Origin: Pyrococcus kukulkanii
GTDB lineage: Archaea; Methanobacteriota_B; Thermococci; Thermococcales; Thermococcaceae
DNA: 64,000 nt
NCBI RefSeq assembly: GCF_041647995.1
Contig: NZ_JARRIB010000003.1
Coordinates: 341,349-405,348, forward strand
Direction of reading: 5' to 3'
In this document: piece after piece, positions 9,849 through 18,455 of the stretch
How the letters are laid out: every line of letters begins with the position of its first letter
How positions within the stretch are numbered: the first letter of the stretch is position 1
Made by a program: the position numbers and the translations under genes
Notes under the pieces: generated by a model
Databases searched by the model: none
Seen by the model: only the letters and a program-made list of their open reading frames with translations
What the model was told of the DNA's origin: nothing

Positions 9849-11911
9849 AGCTCATCACCTCCTGCGAGTTGTTCTTCTTGTTCGCGTGAGGGGTTCGACA
9901 AGAGCATGTAGAGTTCAGACTCGCTCGCGACGTGGTTTAGAACACTCTCAAGAGCCTCCCTGTCAATGTAGTCATTATCGCAACGTATGTAGTAGTAACG
10001 AATCCCTCCCTTCTTCTTTTTCTTTTGGATAATTTCAGTGCCTGCAAGGAGATTTATGAGCTTTGCAAGCTTGTTGAACTCTTTTGCGAAGTTCTTGAGC
10101 CTCTTGTCCAAAGCGAACTTCACAACGAGGGCGGATGGGACTGCGAGAACTTTTAGCTTGCCATCCGCGTCTGCAACTCTCACAACAGCGTTGCTCTTGA
10201 CGAGCGAATTGACCTCATCTTCTTTGAACGTTGTTTCAACTACCTCAGCACCTTTCACGATCTCAATCAAGAATGCGTTGAACTGCTCGATGTAGTCGTC
10301 TTCATCGCTCTTCTCGCTCGATTTCGCGTCGAGATATAACGCGAGAAGCTCTTTTTCGAGGTTTGTGACCTCAATCTCATCGCTAAGACCAAATCTTGAG
10401 ATTGCGACCTCGGCGAGGGCCTTCGAACTAATTGAAAGCTTTATCTTGTCATTCACACGCTTCTTCCTTACGAATTCATCTTCGCCAAAGACAAGAACTT
10501 TCTTACCAACACGAATTATTACAACTCCATCGTCTACTGCGAGTTCAATTTTATCGAAATCCTGCTTACTGTCGATAATCTCGGCCCTCTCGACAAGATA
10601 GTGTTCTATGGCGTCGAGCAAGTCTCTAATGATTGCTTTTGCCTCTTCCTCCGTAAATTTAGCTTCTTTTCTCAAGATTTTATAAGTCGCAACCTTTTCA
10701 GGATTTTTCGAATACGTTGATTCAACACACTCAAGGCGATCCTCTTCTTCCTCGTCGTTGAAATATGCTACGATATATTCGACGACACTCTTAGCAAGCT
10801 CCTTAGGCAATCCTCTCTTGTATAAAACACCCACGTAAGCTAATGTAGTGTTATGTCTCCTTCCCCGTATGTAACGTCCTTCCAAAACATTTGCTATCCT
10901 TCTTTTGAATTTGATAATGTTTACATCGCTAAGGTTATAAACAAACTTTTTCAACCCTCTCTTCGTTTTTACGACTGCAATCACTCTCGTCTCTGACAGT
11001 TTTGCAGTCTTTACATTCTCAGTGTGCTCAACTTCATCTGTAATTTCATCTTTCTCAATCTCTTCATCATAATTTATCTTCGCGAGCTCATTATCAACAA
11101 TCTTCTGCAGTTCTTCGAAATCGATTGCCCTGTCATCAAACCTTACCACCTCAGCCCTGATCTTGAGTCTTTCACCATCTACAGTCATGTATTTGTTGTT
11201 TAGTGTCCCTATGGCTCTTAGAACTCTTGAAGCGTCATAGACACTCGTATCGACCTCTAAGTCTTTAGAGATATTGCTTGCAATCTCTTCGAAAAACCTT
11301 GCAAGCTTGTTCACTGCGAATTCTCTAACCTTCTCAAAACTCTCTAGCTTTGAAAGCTTGATCCAGACGTGCACACCACCCCCAGAGAATACAACAACAG
11401 CTGGTAAGTTCAAGCTTGATATAGCTAGGGAGAGGGCTTTGGCGTGCTTTTTGACTTCATCAAACAGCTTCAGGTCATCAACAATCCTTCTAAGCGTTCT
11501 CTTGTCCTGTTCTTTTTGATGAAGTTTTTTGCAGTCAATGTCAATTACTATGAACTGAGTGAGCTTCAACATGTGTTCTGATTTTCTACTCGTAGTTGTT
11601 GATAAAATAGGAGCAATGTACACGTCAAACTCTGCTTTACTCATCTCATAAAGCCACTTTGCTATCTCTCCAGCATTTTTCACAAGGGCCTCAGCAGATA
11701 TAAACTTGTGGAAAGTCCTGCCATCTTTTGATTTGTATTTCTGCTTTATTTGCTCAATAACTTTTTCATCATCTCCAAAATACCTAAACACGAAGACAGC
11801 ATATTTGTCGCCAAGCCCCTGCTCTACATAACTACCAAAAAGATAATTTAGGAAACGGGCGATAGTTTTATATTGCCCTTCGTCTATTTGAACCTGAGAG
11901 CTAGCCTGCAT
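9845..11911 (-). CDS. Archaeo-eukaryotic-type primase (primase-polymerase) of the integrated element
   Basis: A 688-residue protein with the signature residues of AEP primases. A catalytic DID lies at residues 124-126 (IVIDIDCKK), SGGGVHVW at 176-183 is the nucleotide-binding motif, and DASRVLRAIGTLNNK at about 226-240 is the third conserved block. Further on, GRRHNTTLAYVGVLYKRG resembles the helical PriCT domain that follows many mobile-element primases. The start at 11911 has GGAGGTGAGG upstream. It probably primes, and may copy, the element's DNA together with the SF1 helicase. It could belong to the pTN2 family of Thermococcus plasmids; that needs a sequence comparison. Confidence 0.82.
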   Translation of the reverse strand: MQASSQVQIDEGQYKTIARFLNYLFGSYVEQGLGDKYAVFVFRYFGDDEKVIEQIKQKYKSKDGRTFHKFISAEALVKNAGEIAKWLYEMSKAEFDVYIAPILSTTTSRKSEHMLKLTQFIVIDIDCKKLHQKEQDKRTLRRIVDDLKLFDEVKKHAKALSLAISSLNLPAVVVFSGGGVHVWIKLSKLESFEKVREFAVNKLARFFEEIASNISKDLEVDTSVYDASRVLRAIGTLNNKYMTVDGERLKIRAEVVRFDDRAIDFEELQKIVDNELAKINYDEEIEKDEITDEVEHTENVKTAKLSETRVIAVVKTKRGLKKFVYNLSDVNIIKFKRRIANVLEGRYIRGRRHNTTLAYVGVLYKRGLPKELAKSVVEYIVAYFNDEEEEDRLECVESTYSKNPEKVATYKILRKEAKFTEEEAKAIIRDLLDAIEHYLVERAEIIDSKQDFDKIELAVDDGVVIIRVGKKVLVFGEDEFVRKKRVNDKIKLSISSKALAEVAISRFGLSDEIEVTNLEKELLALYLDAKSSEKSDEDDYIEQFNAFLIEIVKGAEVVETTFKEDEVNSLVKSNAVVRVADADGKLKVLAVPSALVVKFALDKRLKNFAKEFNKLAKLINLLAGTEIIQKKKKKGGIRYYYIRCDNDYIDREALESVLNHVASESELYMLLSNPSREQEEQLAGGDEL

Positions 11912-11925
11912 CCCGCCTCACCTCC

Positions 11926-12246
11926 TTATTGTTTTCGCAACTTCTCGTTCAAGTAGAGGAGTATGTCTTCTGTTGTCAATCCTCTCACGTAGATGTAATA
12001 ATCGTCTCTACCTCTACGAAGACGTAGCACCACACCGAGGCCACGGAGAAGGCGCAGGAGTTCGTGCATCGTCATGTTCTTGCTTTCAGCGATACTTGCG
12101 AGATCTTCACGCGTGTAAACTCCACTCCTAACGTCGCTGACCTTCTCAAGATCTCTCTTCGTGAGTGCTTCTACTACCTCGTTGAGTTCTATTACTACTT
12201 GTTGTGGTAATATATGGGGTTTGGAGAGGGTTTGCACTCTGGCCAT
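11926..12246 (-). CDS. Small winged-helix-like DNA-binding protein, candidate repressor
   Basis: A 106-residue protein. The ATG at 12246 is chosen over the longer frame (12312) because it follows GAGGTGG, and because the longer frame would run through the promoter and operator. The C-terminal half (TREDLASIAESKNMTMHELL, then a basic RLRRGRDDYYIYV) looks like a helix-turn-helix with a following wing. Its own promoter carries a perfect 20-bp palindrome, so it is the obvious candidate to bind that site and its relative upstream of 12613. Autoregulation is inferred. Confidence 0.6.
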   Translation of the reverse strand: MARVQTLSKPHILPQQVVIELNEVVEALTKRDLEKVSDVRSGVYTREDLASIAESKNMTMHELLRLLRGLGVVLRLRRGRDDYYIYVRGLTTEDILLYLNEKLRKQ

Positions 12247-12258
12247 GGTTACCACCTC

Positions 12259-12290
12259 GGTGCGTAACTTTACGCACCGGGGTATAAATC
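12259..12290 (-). promoter_or_regulatory. Promoter with perfect palindromic operator
   Basis: On the minus strand a TATA box (TTTATA, 12283-12289) is followed within a few bases by the 20-bp palindrome GGTGCGTAA-AG-TTACGCACC (12259-12278). This covers the expected transcription start about 25 bases downstream of the TATA box. The winged-helix gene begins 13 bases further on. A protein bound here would block transcription initiation. Confidence 0.7.
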
Positions 12291-12613
12291 TAACTGTTTG
12301 TAGGGACCTCACTCTCAGAAGCCCTCTCCATTAGAATATTCCAATCTAAGACAACGTATCTCCCCATAACTACTACAGGTAATTCTTTTACATCGAAAAA
12401 CTCTAACAAGTGCTCAAGCAAATCAAACCTAACATACAATGCCTTCTCAGTCGCAAAGACTACGAGATCCCGTTCCATCGCCTCATCAATATTTTCAGTT
12501 ATATCTGCACCCAGCCAAATATACCATAATATTTTATAGAACCCGCTCGCATCCTTGTTCTGTTTGAATCCTCCTATTTGAACCTGGGAGTTTGATTTGA
12601 CCACAGCCTGCAT
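12290..12613 (-). CDS. Small protein of unknown function in the integrated element
   Basis: A 107-residue frame beginning at the ATG at 12613 after GAGGTGATG. No motif recognised; the middle is hydrophobic and acidic (YVRFDLLEHLLEFFDVKELP). Its first codons and the bases before them closely resemble the start region of the primase gene (SQVQI occurs in both), which points to a partial duplication. The stop overlaps the TATA region of the next promoter. Confidence 0.5.
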   Translation of the reverse strand: MQAVVKSNSQVQIGGFKQNKDASGFYKILWYIWLGADITENIDEAMERDLVVFATEKALYVRFDLLEHLLEFFDVKELPVVVMGRYVVLDWNILMERASESEVPTNS

Positions 12614-12639
12614 GGCGCATCACCTCTGAGTGGTCTTCA

Positions 12640-12668
12640 GTGCGTAACTTCGCGCACGGGTATATAGT
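12640..12668 (-). promoter_or_regulatory. Promoter with imperfect palindromic operator
   Basis: A TATA box (ACTATATA, about 12660-12668 on the minus strand) is followed directly by GTGCGCGAAGTTACGCAC (12640-12657). This is the same operator as at 12259 with two changes in one arm and the same position relative to the TATA box. It controls the 107-residue protein gene. Confidence 0.65.
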
Positions 12669-12712
12669 TTTGGTGCCGAGCGTGTTTATATACTCCAGTT
12701 CAAAAATCGAGA

Positions 12713-12949
12713 TTACACACAACACGTTGTAGAAACTCCAAAACGATGCGAGGTAGACAATAGCTCTTTGAGAGGGATGCTCACAAACCCTTTGTCCGGA
12801 GTAGTAGTTTCAACAAGAATATCATCAATACTCACACCTTGTCTAACATATTTCATAACCTCGCTCTCAATTTTATCGGGTGAAGCCTGTTCATCAGGGT
12901 TATCTTTTCGGTAATCCTCATCGAGGTCGAGAGTAAACACGGTTGCCAT
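12713..12949 (-). CDS. Small protein of unknown function, first gene of the element's minus-strand cluster
   Basis: A 78-residue acidic protein. I prefer the ATG at 12949 to the in-frame GTG at 12964 because a TATA box (TATATA, about 12973-12980) lies about 26 bases upstream, the distance for a leaderless archaeal mRNA. The leader also contains GTGCGCGA, identical to one arm of the operator at 12640, so this promoter may be weakly controlled by the same regulator. No family recognised. Confidence 0.5.
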   Translation of the reverse strand: MATVFTLDLDEDYRKDNPDEQASPDKIESEVMKYVRQGVSIDDILVETTTPDKGFVSIPLKELLSTSHRFGVSTTCCV

Positions 12950-12964
12950 TACGCTATCGCGCAC

Positions 12965-13575
12965 TCGGATAGCTATATACCCCTACTCATCACACATGTT
13001 GTATATTATTTTTGAGTAAGGCGCATTATTTTAGCCTTCTCCACAGCGACCACCTCAAAAAGAGAGGGAGGCGGGAGAGATAGTATTGACCCACAACGAG
13101 TGGGGGGCAGCCCCCTATTTAGATACTTATCGAAATGTTCGGTCCCCACGTCCCCACCACTAATACATTGATTTCATAAGATCGAGTGCTGGGTACCTGG
13201 GAACTTATTTTCCAAAATCTTGGATAAAATACAACACCTCCTCTCCTCTCCCTCCTCGTTTTGAGAAAGCTCCTCGCCCCGTTATGCATGAAATTTTCTT
13301 CTATTGCAATTTTTCCAAAATTTTGGAAATTCTCAAACGATGGCTTTCGGACGATTCGATGCTCATCGAAACGTGTATGCGCCGTAAGTGCTGGGTGTCG
13401 TGGGTGAAACAAAATCCAAAAAGTTGGACAACCTCTACCCCCCCACCTCGATATGTATATAGGGGGCGTGACGGCTATGACACTTGTGACACTATGTCCA
13501 TTTTTGTGCATCCCCTCACAATTCGGTTTGCTTACAGGGTTGAAATAGATACGTGAAAACAGGCATAGTTCACGA
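12965..13575. other. Non-coding stretch of the integrated element
   Basis: About 600 bases without a convincing gene. A 130-codon reverse frame at 13119-13511 lacks a ribosome site, is Pro/Arg-rich and looks accidental. The stretch holds a small GC-rich inverted repeat near 13100 (GGGGGCAGCCCCC) and T-rich tracts. The gap ends at the right-hand copy of the 90-bp repeat. Confidence 0.4.
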
Positions 13576-13680
13576 ACCCATTTATAAATAAAACTCCCAC
13601 CGTTTTACAAAAAATTCAAAATAAAGTAAGCAGGTGGCTTTTTTTACAGGTCTTATCAACCCTGCAAAGTTCACGAACCC
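13568..13680. repeat. Right copy of the ~90-bp repeat, framed by 12-bp direct repeats
   Basis: Bases 13576-13668 align with 7712-7805 in the same orientation. In addition GTTCACGAACCC occurs at 13568-13579 and again at 13669-13680, so it brackets this copy exactly; the left copy lacks that frame. The arrangement resembles iteron or initiator-site DNA of a plasmid more than a coding remnant. Confidence 0.55.
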
Positions 13681-13892
13681 TACAAACTCATTTTCTTACC
13701 GTTGCACTCTCGCGATATGTCTTTCACTATAGTGTGTGTCTTTCATTTTTGAGTATCCTCACCTTTGTGTGTTTGTCATTTTTTCTACTGTAGAACTTCG
13801 GAAGTAACATATACTCATATGTATACTTTTGGTATGACCGTCACCCTTTGCGTGGGCATAAGTGACTCACAATGTGTGACAAGGTGGTAGAT
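13681..13892. promoter_or_regulatory. Upstream region of the integrase fragment with degenerate repeats
   Basis: Two similar stretches, GTGTGTCTTTCATTTTT (near 13730) and TGTGTGTTTGTCATTTTTT (near 13763), and a partly symmetric segment ATACTCATATGTATAC (near 13813) lie upstream of int(N). They may be control sites of the integrase. No gene is visible. Confidence 0.3.
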
Positions 13893-14186
13893 ATGAAAGT
13901 TAGGAAGCATGTGTTTGTTGAAGAAGAGATTGTAAGATTTTGTGAGGCGAATGGGGTGAGTTTGAGCGATTTTTTGAATCTCGCAGGAAAGCTCTTGATT
14001 TCGAAGCTACAGCAGGAATACAATCCTCCTCAGCAAAATACACCCCTCCCTCCCCTCGTTTTGGAATCTGAGCCTCGTTTTGGTGGGAATCTCAAAGAGA
14101 AAAGTTCTTGGTGGGCCCGCGGGGATTTGAACCCCGGACCTCCACCTTGTCAGGGTGGCGTCATAACCAGTCTAGACCACGGGCCC
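13893..14186 (+). pseudogene. N-terminal fragment int(N) of an SSV-type tyrosine integrase, running into tRNA-Val
   Basis: The ATG at 13893 follows AAGGTGG. The frame encodes a basic, ribbon-helix-helix-like N-terminus (MKVRKHVFVEEEIVRFCEAN), a Pro-rich linker, and then the reverse reading of a tRNA 3' half (WWARGDLNPGPPPCQGG). That read-through of the tRNA is the hallmark of SSV-type integrases, in which attP lies inside the gene and integration splits it. The frame stays open across both tRNAs to 14306, but only the part up to the att site belongs to the integrase. The catalytic C-terminal half, int(C), is absent from the window, so the element cannot excise by itself. Confidence 0.65.
14109..14186 (-). 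tRNA. tRNA-Val(GAC), attachment site of the integrated element
   Basis: The minus strand folds into a complete cloverleaf. The acceptor stem is GGGCCCG/CGGGCCC, the anticodon stem CCACC/GGTGG with loop CTGACAA (anticodon GAC), and the T arm contains GGTTCAAATCC. The discriminator A and CCA are encoded (14109-14112). The integrase fragment overlaps its 3' half. It is 12 bases downstream of tRNA-Ala on the same strand and probably co-transcribed with it. Confidence 0.93.
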
Positions 14187-14198
14187 GCCCAAAATTTA

Positions 14199-14276
<78 letters not shown>

Positions 14277-14316
14277 ACCGTCCGTCATTCACTTCCTCGA
14301 TTTTGATTTATAAACT

Positions 14317-15159
14317 TTACGATATCCACTTCCCTAAGATGACATTTCTCCTAAGAATTTCGGCTTCTAACTCCTCGATTAAATCACGGGAGATTGCTGT
14401 TATAACTTCACTGAAATACTTTTTAGCTCTCCCAAGGATTCTTGGAATGTCCTTTTCATGTCCCCAAACATAAATCCCTCCCAACCCGTTGGGTAACTCT
14501 CTTATGACGTAGTATGATTTTCCTAATCTCCCTGCCTCTAAAATTTTATCTATATCTGCAATTAAGTCTATAAAGCTTGAAAACCAGTGATGATACGAAC
14601 TTTGAAATCTTCCAGCAACAAGCTCAAGTCCCTTTACCTTCTCCCACGAAAAACTGCAAAGCTTTGCATCTTCTGGTTCAAAATTCCTAGTGCTTATCTT
14701 AACGACATAGTTCTCTAGCAACTTTTTGTATCCCAGTCTCTTGTAGAAACCATAGGACCTGTCCTCAGGAGTCACTAATATGACATCACATCCTTTAGCC
14801 CTAGCAAATTCCTCCGCTTTTTGCATTAATGCCTTGCCAATCCCCTTCCCCCTAAAGTCTCTGTGAACTATAAGAACATCTGCGTTACACACTTTCCTAA
14901 GTTTCTTTAGAAACATTTCCTCCTCAATTAGGAGTTCAAGCTCTCCAACAACTTCATTTCCAATTTCTGCAACTAAGACTGGCTGGTTATGAAGGAACAT
15001 GTAGTTTAGATGGATTGAGCAAGTCTCAACGCTCATCCAAGGTCCTCCATACTTATACCTATCAAAAACGCTTAACCTGGGATATTCTGGAATATCAACG
15101 TCAGAAAGATGGCACTTCACTATTCCCATGACATCATCTAGAGTTGCTTCCCTTATCAT
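14317..15159 (-). CDS. GNAT-family N-acetyltransferase
   Basis: A 280-residue protein whose N-terminal half is a GNAT domain. HRDFRGKGIGKALMQKAEEFA (about residues 98-118) is the acetyl-CoA-binding motif A, followed by the typical YGFYKRLGYKKL strand-turn. The C-terminal ~120 residues have no motif I recognise and may be a second, degenerate domain. The acceptor substrate is unknown. The gene is monocistronic and starts at an ATG about 30-50 bases after an AT-rich promoter. Confidence 0.8.
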   Translation of the reverse strand: MIREATLDDVMGIVKCHLSDVDIPEYPRLSVFDRYKYGGPWMSVETCSIHLNYMFLHNQPVLVAEIGNEVVGELELLIEEEMFLKKLRKVCNADVLIVHRDFRGKGIGKALMQKAEEFARAKGCDVILVTPEDRSYGFYKRLGYKKLLENYVVKISTRNFEPEDAKLCSFSWEKVKGLELVAGRFQSSYHHWFSSFIDLIADIDKILEAGRLGKSYYVIRELPNGLGGIYVWGHEKDIPRILGRAKKYFSEVITAISRDLIEELEAEILRRNVILGKWIS

Positions 15160-15584
15160 TTTGTAACCCTAAAGAGGTATAGGCTTGGACATATTTAATT
15201 ATTTTTAAATTTTTGTCATTATTTATCTTTTTTCGAAGTTTTAGAGCCTCCCTTAAAGAGAAGGAAGCCTACAGCGACGGAGAAGAGATTTTATCTCAGT
15301 AGGAATTATCTAGCTGGCAACCATGGAGAAAAAGCTCATTAGGTTGCTTTCACTATGGGAACCTATATGTCTCCTATGTGGAAAACTGCCCTCCGGAGGC
15401 TGACTAGGGGCAATCCTGTCGTTTATGTCTATTATTGTTGAATGAGCAGAAACAGTGATCATTGAAAACCCACTCTCTCATGACTGGCACTCCAGCAAGT
15501 TTTTGTAGAGCTTGTTAAAACGTCAACTTATGTGACGACGATACTAGGACTCACTAACGGGTAATGAGTACTCGGTTGGTGGAG
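15160..15584. other. Intergenic stretch, possible gene remnants only
   Basis: About 425 bases. A short plus-strand frame begins at the ATG near 15323 and stops after 27 codons; nothing recognisable follows. AT-rich promoter DNA for the acetyltransferase occupies the first part. I see no RNA gene. Confidence 0.4.
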
Positions 15585-16709
15585 TTACCTTGAGTACAGC
15601 CATTTAAGGGCCGGAGGTGTTATCACGGTCGTGACGAACACCATGAGAATTGCCACTGTCAGGGCGTTGGGGCCTATTACCCCGCTCTCGATCGCAACCG
15701 CCAACATCGCCAGCTCAACACCCATTCTCGGAATCATTCCAACGCCTATCCGAAGGGAGGAGCTCCAGTCAAACCCAGCTAACTTGGCGCCGAGACCGCA
15801 ACCGATTATTTTGCTAAGAACTGCCGTAAGGGTGTAGAGAACCGCGAAGAGGCCCGCGTGGAAGATGTAGCTCAGCTCTATCTTCATCCCCACTTCGACG
15901 AAGAAGAGTGGGATGAAGAGAGAGTAGCCGAGAACATTCATATGATCCATTATCGACTTCTTTTTGGAGCTCTGACCAAGGGCAAGGCCCGTGAGGTAGG
16001 CGCCGAGTATCGAAGCGAGGTTCAAGTGTTCCGCGAGAAATGCGAAGACTATGAGAAAAACGAGTGCAAAGGCCGTCTCGCTCTCTGGCAGATCAATCCT
16101 AGAAAGAACGCGAAAGACTCTGTCCGCGAGGCCTGGTCCAAAGTAAAGAAAGAAGAAAAGTAGGAGCGAAACCGAGAGGATAACCTCAGCAAGGCTTGCA
16201 TAATTTATTTCTCCACCTTTTATCATCGAAATGGCCACCGTAAGGATAAGAATTCCAAGAACGTCATCAACAACGGCGGCAGCTAAGATAGTGGTTCCTT
16301 CTGGTGTGCTGAGCTTTCTGAGCTCCATAAGCACCTTCACTGTTATGCTCACGCTCGTTGGCGTCATCATTGCACCGTAAAGAATCGCCTCGTGAAGGGG
16401 AACGAAGAAGTAAGCCACCGCAAAGCCGAAGAGAAAAGCGACTAGAACGCCAAGACCAGCCACCACGACGCTCTGCTTTCCAACGCGCTTGAACTCCTCT
16501 AGCTCGCTCTCAAGTCCTGCCATAAAGAGGAGGAGAAGAACGCCGAGATTGGCAAACTGACCTATCACGGGGTTTGTTTCAAAGAAGATGCCAATCAACA
16601 GACCCCCGAATATCTGACCGAGGACGACAGGCTGACCAAGCCTTTCGAAGAGGTATCCCATCAGCTTCGCCGTTGCGAGCATTATCGCTATCAGGAGGAG
16701 TATCTCCAT
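15585..16709 (-). CDS. CPA2-type cation/proton antiporter (KefB-like)
   Basis: A 374-residue integral membrane protein with about twelve hydrophobic segments. The paired aspartates in AAAVVDDVLGILIL are the ion-translocating residues of the CPA2 family, and GQPVVLGQIFGGLLIG near the N-terminus is also typical. It lacks any C-terminal nucleotide-binding domain, so it is a short antiporter exchanging Na+ or K+ for protons across the cytoplasmic membrane. It lies 10 bases after a paralogue that is clearly similar along its whole length, so the two arose by tandem duplication. Confidence 0.88.
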   Translation of the reverse strand: MEILLLIAIMLATAKLMGYLFERLGQPVVLGQIFGGLLIGIFFETNPVIGQFANLGVLLLLFMAGLESELEEFKRVGKQSVVVAGLGVLVAFLFGFAVAYFFVPLHEAILYGAMMTPTSVSITVKVLMELRKLSTPEGTTILAAAVVDDVLGILILTVAISMIKGGEINYASLAEVILSVSLLLFFFLYFGPGLADRVFRVLSRIDLPESETAFALVFLIVFAFLAEHLNLASILGAYLTGLALGQSSKKKSIMDHMNVLGYSLFIPLFFVEVGMKIELSYIFHAGLFAVLYTLTAVLSKIIGCGLGAKLAGFDWSSSLRIGVGMIPRMGVELAMLAVAIESGVIGPNALTVAILMVFVTTVITPPALKWLYSR

Positions 16710-16719
16710 AGTATCGCCC

Positions 16720-17862
16720 CTATTCCCTTGAGAAGACCCATTTCAGGAGGAAGGGTGTCACTATAGTGGTTATCAGAACCATCGTGACTGGTATCGAGAA
16801 GACCCCACTGTCAAAGACACCTTCGTTGAGAGCCACGTTGGCCATGATGAGAGCCACCTCCATGCGTGGTATCATGCCAACCCCTATCTGAAGGGCTTCA
16901 ATCGGCCTAAACTTCGAGATGAAGGCCCCAAAGCCGCAACCAACTACCTTCCCTACTATCGCAAGGATGGCATAGATTAGGGCAAAGGTTCCAGCATGAG
17001 CTAAAACCCTCACATCACTCTCTATGCCGATGCTCACGAGGAACACGGGGATGAAGAGGGAATAACCTATCGTCTTAAACTTTCTGTCAATTTCTCTTGC
17101 CTCATCAGTACTCGTCACAAGAAGACCCGCCAAGTATGCGCCTGTTATACCCGCTATCTGAAACTGCTCGGCGAGGTATGCGAAGATTAGCATTATCGCT
17201 ATGGCAAAAGCTGTAACCGTCTCGGGTAAGGTTATTTTCTCCGAGAGCTTCAGAGTTTCCTTAACGAAGGGATGGCCGATGAGCAGTCCAATGGTAAAAT
17301 AAAGGACGACCTCGCCAAGGATTATGAGGAGATCCTCGAAATAGACGCTTCCCCTGGTGTTTATTCCGACGAGTATCGTGAGCACGATGATGCCGAGGAC
17401 ATCATCAACTACAGCTGCAGCTAAAATCGTCGTTCCAACCCTCGTGCGGAGCTTCTTCATCTCCATGAGTATGCTCGTGGTCAAGCCAACGCTTGTAGCA
17501 GTTAAAATTCCACCGAAGAACATTGCTTGAACGCTTGAGTACCCCCAAGCTAAAGCACCAACATATCCGAGGATAAAGGGTATGAGAACGCCAAGGGCTG
17601 CTATTATGAAGGCAGGAATTCCGACGTGCTTGAACTCCTCAACGTCCGTTTCGAGGCCCGCTAAGAAGAGGAGCATGACAACGCCGAGGTCAGCCAAAAG
17701 CTTCACGGCCCCATCAAAGCTCACTAGGTTCAAAATAGATGGGCCTATCAGAATCCCGCCAATCAGCTGGCCGAGAGCCGCCGGGAAGCCAAGACGAACG
17801 GCAAGGTAGCCGAAAAGCTTTGCAACGATTAATATCAGAGCCAGCTCCAGGAACACATCCAT
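16720..17862 (-). CDS. CPA2-type cation/proton antiporter, paralogue
   Basis: A 380-residue membrane protein with the same layout as its downstream neighbour, including AAAVVDDVLGIIVL and GQLIGGILIGPSIL. I prefer the ATG at 17862 (MDVFLELALILI) to 17871 because GAGATGAT stands upstream at good spacing and the N-terminus then matches the paralogue. Together with the CBS gene just upstream it forms a minus-strand operon. The two antiporters may be subunits of a heteromer or differ in ion preference; the sequence does not decide. Confidence 0.87.
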   Translation of the reverse strand: MDVFLELALILIVAKLFGYLAVRLGFPAALGQLIGGILIGPSILNLVSFDGAVKLLADLGVVMLLFLAGLETDVEEFKHVGIPAFIIAALGVLIPFILGYVGALAWGYSSVQAMFFGGILTATSVGLTTSILMEMKKLRTRVGTTILAAAVVDDVLGIIVLTILVGINTRGSVYFEDLLIILGEVVLYFTIGLLIGHPFVKETLKLSEKITLPETVTAFAIAIMLIFAYLAEQFQIAGITGAYLAGLLVTSTDEAREIDRKFKTIGYSLFIPVFLVSIGIESDVRVLAHAGTFALIYAILAIVGKVVGCGFGAFISKFRPIEALQIGVGMIPRMEVALIMANVALNEGVFDSGVFSIPVTMVLITTIVTPFLLKWVFSRE

Positions 17863-17897
17863 GATTATCATCTCTCAGACGTTTTAGATTCGAACAG

Positions 17898-18455
17898 TTA
17901 CCCAGATACTATACGTATCAGTCGGATTATGTCCTTAACCTCTAGGACGCCATGGACGCGGTTCTCATCATCAACGACGGGGAGGTGGTGCTTCCCAGTT
18001 TCAAGCATTATTTGTATCGCCCTACCAAGGTTCTCATTGATGTGGATAGTTATAGGCTTGCGAACCATTATATCCTCCACACGGGAAGCATTGCTTATGA
18101 AATACTTCTTGAGGAGATTCACACCCACTATGGAGTACCTCCTGGGGGGCTCGAAGAATCGGAGGATGTCCTTCATCGTGACAAAGCCAAGAAGACGGCC
18201 TCCCTCATCCACTACCACCGCTGAGCTCTCCTCACCCCGGAGGCTCTGCACAAGTAGTGATATTGGATCCTCGGGATGAAGGGTCAGAAACTCCCTATCC
18301 ATAACGAGCTTTATTGGAACCTTAGAGATATAGCGGATATTGTAGCTCAGTTCCTCCTTTCTCTTAAGCTGGAGCATTTTGCGCTTGCTACGGATTATCT
18401 GGACTTTCTTTGCCTTTGACTCCTTGAGACTTTTCTTGAGGCTTAGGGTGTCCAT
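17898..18455 (-). CDS. CBS-domain protein
   Basis: A 185-residue protein with a basic N-terminal stretch and two CBS domains (about residues 55-115 and 120-185; LGFVTMKDILRFFEP and HGVLEVKDIIRLIRI are the typical CBS ends). CBS pairs usually sense adenosyl ligands or ionic strength. The gene heads the antiporter operon, so a role in controlling ion transport is plausible but inferred. The ATG at 18455 is chosen over an in-frame GTG at 18464 because of the GAGG before it. Confidence 0.85.
   Translation of the reverse strand: MDTLSLKKSLKESKAKKVQIIRSKRKMLQLKRKEELSYNIRYISKVPIKLVMDREFLTLHPEDPISLLVQSLRGEESSAVVVDEGGRLLGFVTMKDILRFFEPPRRYSIVGVNLLKKYFISNASRVEDIMVRKPITIHINENLGRAIQIMLETGKHHLPVVDDENRVHGVLEVKDIIRLIRIVSG

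Noticed and set aside
12534..12725. 63-codon reverse frame starting at an alternative ATG
   Set aside because: It overlaps the better-supported 107-residue gene and would run through the promoter and operator.
13119..13511. 130-codon reverse frame as a gene
   Set aside because: No ribosome site, Pro/Arg-rich low-quality sequence, and it lies in a region of repeats and T-tracts.
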